This document shows positions 57,932 to 64,000 of a DNA stretch of 64,000 bases, piece after piece. Source of the stretch: Ryuthela nishihirai (Eukaryota; Arthropoda; Arachnida; Araneae; Heptathelidae); the NCBI GenBank assembly GCA_038380435.1, contig JAWZYU010000025.1, forward strand, positions 26,512,707 through 26,576,706, written 5' to 3'. Every line of letters starts with the position of its first letter. Positions within the stretch are counted from its first letter, which is position 1. Under the pieces are notes generated by a model. The model was not told where the DNA came from. It was given only the letters and a program-made list of their open reading frames with translations, and made no database searches. Position numbers and translations under genes: made by a program.

Positions 57932-58149
57932 ACTTTAGATTGGCAGATCACAGAAATAAATCTTTAACATAGAAATAAATTTTCTAGTAAGACAGCTTTA
58001 CAACTATTTGCTTGGTGTGTGTATCACTTGGGTGTGGCCATTTCAAAATTAAACATAGTTGATAGAAAGTTATTAATTTCAATCTGACTTAGTATGGCAT
58101 TATAATAAATTACCCCTCAAGTATATCTGACTTAGTATGGTAATTAATA

Positions 58150-58346
58150 ATAAATTGCCCCTCAAGTAGCTCTTGTCACAGAAGTCTGACAGGAACCTGT
58201 CAGCATAATATGCCATAGCAAAGATCTGTGAGGAAGGTGAGACCTCAGCAGAAGGACAACACAAGAAAGAAAACATGTCTTATCTGGAGCTCAAACCTAG
58301 GTCACTTTCATTATTAACCAAGCACAGTACAACCACTCAGCCACTG
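58150..58346 (-). repeat. SINE-A copy, diverged
   Basis: Minus strand: CCAGTGGCTGAGTGGTTGTA (A box), AGGTTTGAGCTCCAG (B-box), TCTGCTGAGGTCTCACC, GACAGGTTCCTGTCAGACT, GCTACTTGAGGGGCAATTTA. A partial duplicate of its end (CCCCTCAAGTATATCTG; + strand) lies near 58115. Confidence 0.8.
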
Positions 58347-59079
58347 GATCTTTTAGCCTACATTTAATACGTTGAACTATTGCGGAAAAGCATCTTATAT
58401 CACTAATGTTAAAATTGTATTTTTAATTAATAGTGTAATTCCTCCCACATACAAAAAAAAAATAATGGTTTTAATGCAAAATCCAGAATTGCTAATAATA
58501 CTACATGTATGTAATGGGTTTCATGATTTTCACTCATTTGCTTTTCATATATTTCATTTGCAAAAACAGATATACTTCTTGTTTTCTTTTTTCAATCTCA
58601 TTTCCAAAAAAAATAAGGTTTTCACTTTATTGTCTGTCTATCTCTATGTAGTAATTCAACTTTTTGTTTTAGAGATAAATTAAAAATTCATTTTGGGTTC
58701 TATAAGAATTTAGGAAATATTACGATTTCCACCTTCTTATTTCTTAAAAGTTTTTTTGTTTGCATACTACTAGCCTCAGCTCATTGGAGGGCATGAACAG
58801 CAGGCAGTACTTCATTTTGTTCTCTAATGGTGGAAAAAATTTTTAATTAATATTACAATGTATTTATGCCAGAAATTTGGAATTTTTGGTGATGGAAATT
58901 GAAAGTCATTAGGTTTTTATTGGGTACATTGAGTTACCCATTACACCCAGGGATGGGTAGGAAATGCAACTGTTTTGTATTAAGAGATAATTGGAAAATT
59001 ATTTTAAGTAGATTGGTAGAGATTGCCAAATTCATAAATGTATGAGAAAGTGTAATTTCCAGACTCTGGGGATGTTACT

Positions 59080-59925
59080 GTTATACTGGAACATGCTCTA
59101 GAAGAACAAACCAGGATAGGTCCAGAGCAACAACAGTTGATGATCGTTTCCTGTCCCTAACTGCAAGGCACAACAGAATGATGTCAGTGCACCAACTTGC
59201 ATCAGAACTGTCAGCTGTCACAGGAAGGATGGTATCCAGAGTAACTGTATCCTGATGACATCATGAAAGAGGGTTATATGCTAAAAGACATATATTGTGT
59301 GTACCACTAGCCTCAGCTCATTGGAGAGCATGACTAGAATAGAGCAAACAGCACGTCAGTCGGATCAATGGAGACTGGTTCTCTTTTAGGATGAATTATG
59401 ATATAGCATAAGTAGTGATTCTAAATGCCAATGCATTTGGAGAGAGCATGGGACACATCACTGCTGAATATCATGGAAAGTGACTGTTTTGGTATTACTA
59501 TCAGTGGCTGCACTGACCTGACTGATCTCAGGAGGATAGAATACAGAGAGGATAAGATCCTTAGAGCCTTATGTGTGAGACTTTTTAGAGGTGCTATTCG
59601 GTCAGAATCCATTTTTATGGATGATGATGCTTGTCCATATAGAGCTCGGATAGTGGAAGAATATCTTGAAAGTGAAGATATCCAGAGAATGGATTGGCCA
59701 ACAATGTCTCAAGATATAAATCCCAATGAACATGCATTGAATGCTCTGGGGAGCATGAGCTGAGGGAATCCCACTCCTCTATAAGAGAAATGCTCTTATA
59801 GAGGAGTGGGATTTGCTGCTATCTGCATTGTTAGATAACCTTATTAGAAACAGAGCAGTTTGTTGTGCAAGCTGTATTGCTGTTAGGGCCAATCATACTC
59901 CTTACTAAATAATGTTAACTTCAAT
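59080..59925 (+). mobile_element. Tc1-like transposon relic, 5' part lost
   Basis: + strand fragments: RATTVDDRFLSLTARHNRMM and SVHQLASELSAVTGRMVSRV (HTH and linker, 59118-59250), then IFMDDDACPYRARIVEEYLE, IQRMDWPTMSQDINPNEHAL NALG (59610-59755) and ALIEEWDLLLSALLDNLIRN RAVCCASCIAV (59792-59890). The SPDLNPIEH motif is degraded to SQDINPNEH, so the catalytic Glu is retained but the context decayed. A 21 bp inverted copy of the ALIEEWDLL codons lies just upstream of them. Confidence 0.8.
59767..59813. repeat. Perfect 21 bp hairpin with 5 nt loop
   Basis: 59767-59787 is the exact complement of 59793-59813 around AAATG. The right arm is native transposase coding; the left arm disrupts the reading frame and so is the copied arm. 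Confidence 0.95.
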
Positions 59926-60071
59926 ATCTGCAGTGATCTAAGTTTTCATAAGTGGAAAAATTTTCTGATATATTCTTCAATTGGAAATTTAATTTTATAA
60001 TTAGACAAGTATTCTGATATATTCTTTATTACAAATGTAAATATTAATATAAAATAAATAAATGAAAAATA

Positions 60072-60103
60072 AATACCCCCTCAAACAGCTGCTTGCCACT
60101 TAC
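60072..60103 (-). repeat. SINE-A 3' end fragment
   Basis: Only GTGGCAAGCAGCTGTTTGAG followed by GGGGTATTTATTTTTCA remains (minus strand). An extreme 5' truncation. Confidence 0.75.
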
Positions 60104-61619
60104 TTGAGATATTTGCATTTTTGTTCAGCTTCCTTAAATTATGAACAGCAGTGTATTATATTTTGCATTTTTCAGATAGTTAGTTAGTTTTAATTTGCAT
60201 TATTAAAGAGCACTAAATATGAAAAATAAAAACTTTTGATGAATATTGCAAGTGATTTATTTGTAGTAGAAAGTTGAAATTTCGGTGTTCCAATAATCTG
60301 TCTCCTTTTTGCAGAGGGGATTTGAGAAAAGTAGCTTTTTTGTTTTAAAGAATAAAAGAGAAATACTTTTTATGCTGCATAAATGCTGATAAAATACCAC
60401 TACTTGCATTTTCTCAATCATCCATTAATTCAAATTCAGACTTTTAAAGAGTGCAAAAGTTGGTAAATGAAAAACTTATTCTCTTTGAAAACAACATTCC
60501 TATCTTCACCAGAGGTTATATGCATTCTTCTAGTTGTAGTTTTCATAATGCTCTACAGGTCACATAATATATTTTGTGACTTTTGGGGAATTGTTTTAAT
60601 GGCCCTGATATAAGCTAATGTTTCAAAATTAAGATAATATGCACCAGTAGCCTACCCAGAAATTTTCAATGGGAGTGGGTTAACATGTTTGAGTCCAGGG
60701 CCAGATCTAGAGGAGGCATGCCCCCTCCCCAAAGTATTGCTATGACATACATTCTCCATTTCCTTTGATCTACAGATGTGAATAGACAATGAAGTCTTGA
60801 CATTTTGCACGAACATTATATCAAATTCAATAGGCAGTTGTTGTTTTTTACCTTCCAATGGTTCCCATCCTACCCACAAAATTTCTTCCATACTACAACA
60901 TATTTTTATTTGAAATCATAGTAATTGAATAAATGCCTGTTGAGAATTCAGTTAGATATCTTAATTAAATTATGTAATATCCTTCTAAATAAACGTTTTT
61001 ATACAGATTTATGGCTGTTATATAGAACCATATTGCTTCACTCATTATTGCAGTTCAATCCTTTATTTTTCTGTTTATATTTAGAATTTGTATCACAGTT
61101 TAAGCTATTTAAAGTTCAAATATATAATCCATTGTAGGTACAAGGTTGAATTTTCAGTCAGTACAGTACAAAGTCATTTATGCTCAGCAATGCATTCGAG
61201 GAAAACATAAGCAGAATTAATGTACCATTTTTAGTGTGAATATTAAGTGTAAAATTTTAGTGCTTTTTATGGAACTTCTGATGTTAAGTGAAATGCAATT
61301 TAGAGTAAAAAGAAAGCCAATTAAAGAAAACTCTGAAGACCTGAACATACAACTTGGTAACCAGAAACAATAGTAAGAAATGGCATTAAAGAGTTACAAT
61401 TTAAAGTATTCATTAAGTAAAAGAAAATATAATATACATAAAAGTAGGTTCCTGCCTGTAATCAGAGTGATATCTGTAATAGTAATATGTGTTAATAGTT
61501 AGCAATAATACAGGGTAATATGCAAACAATTTCTTACCACTTGAACATTTTCAACCAGTTTTCATTTAGTTATGTTATAATTATTATTTTGGGGCATTTT
61601 CTTTACTTCAAATCATCAA

Positions 61620-64000
61620 TACTCCCTGACCACAGTGTTGCCAATTGCACAACTTCATTTTGATTGGTAGCAACTAACTACGCTGATCAAGGTCACGTCC
61701 CTCTTATGTCATGTTCAGTATCTGATCACCACATGCAAATATGGCTTTCCCACATGACATCACACATTCCACATTAGGTAACCAGACTGTGACTAAGTGA
61801 CAGGACTCACTACAGTTGGAGAAGTGTAGTGGAAGTGTTGAGGAGCAGGAGATGTTAATTTGTTGGAAGTGTGAGAAGGCGTAGAGGAGAGTGAGAGTGA
61901 CTTGTAATCATAGTTTTTTTTTTTTTGTACAACATGTTTATTGGTGAGTTTAGAATTCAGTTTCAAATTTATTTTCTTTTATTTTATGAAATTTGATTTT
62001 GACTTTAACATTTTTTTCTCTTGAGCAAAGTTTCGTTAGAAATATTTGAATTAACTTTAACTTTATTGGACAATCTAACTTTAAGTTCTTTTATTGTCTA
62101 ACACTCTTTGAAAATAAAGAACCCCTGTTTAATGTTTTGGCAAGACTAATTGCCTGGTGCACGAAATTTCAGCTATCTGGCAAGGTAAATATTAATGTAC
62201 TTCGAAGTGTTATGGGACAGTAAGAGAAAGTGGCATCCTGCAAACAGGGACTTGTATATAAATGTGTGTGTGTGTGTTATTTAATGTGATTGTCTGAGGT
62301 TAACAAATTTTTGAGCTCATTAGTTGTAATAACCATAGATTTAACAGCATCTTAAGCCACAATTTTCTGTTGAGCAAGAAGCTTAAAAATAGCGTTAGAG
62401 GTACTGAAGTTTCAGTGCTGTTACTGCTGATATAATTATTGTGTTTTTATAGTAATTAGAACTGTCTGGACACACAATGGATAAACTTTTTGATAAGCAA
62501 GTTTATTGCAAGTATTATATTGCTGTATAGCAGTGCCTTTAAGCACTGCTCAAGATAAATTCAAAATTTTGGCAGATTTCTAATATATCTGCTAGTAATA
62601 TGTTTGACTTTGCCATTATGGTTCCTGAGGTAGTAGAAAAGGTAAAAGGAAGGTTACAGGGTGTGTTAAAAGAAACAGAGGTGTTGATGGACCTGCTTAA
62701 GATCCTTGTGCTGAGAGCGACAACAGTTCCTAACTTAGCTGATAATACTGCGTCAGCGAACAAACATTTCAACTTTGAATGAAGAGTTTCATTTAATGTT
62801 CCATCAGAAACAAGTGATAGAACAGAATACTATCGACCCCCTAAATGACAAGTTGTTGATCCAGTTATTAGATGTAGGCAGGCTGTTCATTGGCCTTTAC
62901 CTGAAATAAGGTTTGACAGTTCAAAACATTCACCATCATGGACATTTGTCAAGTCCATGGAAGAGCACTTCTGTCTATATGAAGTGCCAGGCAACAAAAA
63001 GGGCATTTGCACTGTATCATGTTTAAGTGGGTATGCTAAACAATGGTGAAATAATGTCGGATGTCAACGTCAGATAGAATATTGCGAGGACTTTAAGGCT
63101 GAAATTTTGGAAATCTATCCTCCTTATGACGATTTTAATGTTTTGCCCTGGAACTGTTTTCAAGAAGACAATAGGAAGGAGATGATATTGTAACATTTAT
63201 TTGGGGTACAGTAGAGCTATACCAGCTGTACACTGCTGATCCATCTGAAATCAACATTGTAAATTGTATTATGTCTCAGTTAATATTACCATTGAGAGAA
63301 TTTTTGGAAATGCAAAATGTAAATTCCATTGCGGCTTTAGTCAGATTGGCTTGGCAAAACACAGCTAGAAGAAAACTGGCAAAAACAGTGTTAAATCAAT
63401 AATGGAGGCAGTCTTTTCCAAGTCAGCGATACAAGGTAGAGTCTCACAAAATGTATATGCAGACTCCTGCACAACTGGAAGTAATATAGTTCAGACAATT
63501 ATGCCAAATGCTCCAATAACAGAACGAAAGAGGTAGAACTTTTGCTCCACGACAAGCTTCAAACAAACTAGACCAAAAATGTATGCTACGAAAAATTGAG
63601 AAACTTTAAGATGTAATTTTTGTGGCTGAGTAGGATGCATTGAATGATTTTGCTACAGAAAAAAATGGCAAGTCGGGAAACTTGAATTAGGATTTTTGAA
63701 ATGAGAGGCAAAATTTCCTGAAGCCTTCTCACAAGTTAAGTCTTTCCACTATCAGCACATAATAGTGTTCTAAATTTGCCTTATGTGAGGCTTTATCATA
63801 AAAAAACTGAATTCATAGCTTCCATCAACACAGGAGCTTACACTATGCATCTACATAAGAAGGTTTGGGATAAGATTAGCCAAAGTTATAAATTGAAATT
63901 GCAGCTGTGGTCCCGTGGACCTTTGAACTTAGCTTGTAGTCCCAAGCAGTATTTCCCAGAAGGAACTGTGGAATTACCTATCACTTTAAATAATGTTGAG
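61620..64000 (+). mobile_element. Ty3/gypsy-like LTR retrotransposon, 5' part, decayed
   Basis: A GC-richer, promoter-like stretch (61620-61900, with ATTGG and ATGCAAAT boxes) and an AATAAA near 62113 suggest a 5' LTR, whose borders I could not fix. Then a gag-like region on the + strand: a 61-codon ORF at 62600-62782, fragments with SWTFVKSMEEHFCLYEVPGN, SGYAKQWW-like ends (about 62930-63050) and a later piece around 63320-63430 typical of Ty3 gag. At 63780-63860 a protease-like block reads FIASINTGAYTMHLH; the family normally has DTGA at the catalytic Asp. Several stops interrupt it. The pol region would lie beyond the window. Confidence 0.65.

Larger units (their letters stand above)
53368..64000 (+). 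other. Khc intron, at least 10.6 kb, running off the window
   Basis: Contents in order: SINE-B (54282-54652), ~111 bp tandem repeat (54808-55243), Tc1 copy 2 (55298-56539), SINE-B (57548-57931), SINE-A (58150-58346), Tc1 relic (59080-59925) with a perfect hairpin, SINE-A fragment (60072-60103) and a Ty3-like element (from about 61620). 53370-54270, 56545-57520, 58350-59070 and 60110-61610 show no recognisable feature. Confidence 0.8.

Noticed and set aside
8323..57932. ORFs inside SINE-B copies (44469-44774, 46775-47037, 57618-57932, 8323-8541) as a conserved protein
   Set aside because: Their similarity to each other comes from the repeat; the frame differs or breaks between copies and the Pol III-type head explains them.
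58372..58683. 103-codon + strand ORF
   Set aside because: AT-rich low-complexity translation (runs of Phe, Leu, Ile, Lys) with no motif; likely chance.

Overview
This window is animal genomic DNA, AT-rich and intron-dominated. It holds one recognisable host gene on the + strand: the central and C-terminal stalk of a kinesin-1 heavy chain (Khc/KIF5 family). Nine consecutive coding segments (1-183, 5741-5890, 14102-14197, 20533-20628, 25733-25850, 36692-36866, 39631-39732, 42114-42174, 53188-53367) have GT/AG borders and compatible phases and give 387 codons with no internal stop. The motor domain lies upstream of the window and the C-terminal tail lies downstream. The last coding segments resemble arthropod Khc as I remember it, so an arthropod (perhaps a chelicerate such as a horseshoe crab, scorpion or spider) is my best guess; the sequence does not settle this.

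All other sequence is intron, from about 2.4 to 11 kb per intron, and the introns are crowded with transposable elements of many ages. They include at least six Tc1/IS630-type copies (6.6, 18.6, 21.4, 38.0, 42.7, 55.3 and 59.1 kb), one mariner-like deletion derivative (28 kb), TTAA-flanked piggyBac-like non-autonomous elements (14.7, 23.4 and 47.8 kb), two tRNA-derived SINE families, an APE-type non-LTR retrotransposon in both orientations (33-36 kb +, 44-47.6 kb -, and a 3' fragment at 48.6 kb), an older LINE RT relic (29 kb), a Ty3-like LTR element running off the right edge, fold-back elements, a tandem repeat and tRNA-like fragments. I call SINE-A the family with a Leu/Ser-type tRNA head and a TGAGGGGGTATTTATT end, and SINE-B the ~385 bp family with a GGCTCAGTCGGTAGC head and an AACAACCCAACCC end.

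Nesting gives a relative chronology. SINE-A sits inside a TTAA element and inside a Tc1 copy. Three SINE-B copies interrupt one minus-strand LINE, two with exact 12-13 bp target duplications. A LINE 3' fragment lies inside a TTAA element.

The observations most worth following are three perfect 21-24 bp hairpins with 2-5 nt loops (likely snap-back template-switch events); a Tc1-type family whose last two catalytic residues are separated by 36 residues (DD36E-like); a decayed minus-strand gene of a TE-like protein family of unknown function at 49.9-52.1 kb; a THAP-like ORF at 1.4 kb; a short 3' end shared by SINE-A and the LINE; and a Tc1 copy scrambled by an internal inverted duplication. No rRNA gene, intact tRNA gene, CRISPR array or intact transposase gene was found.
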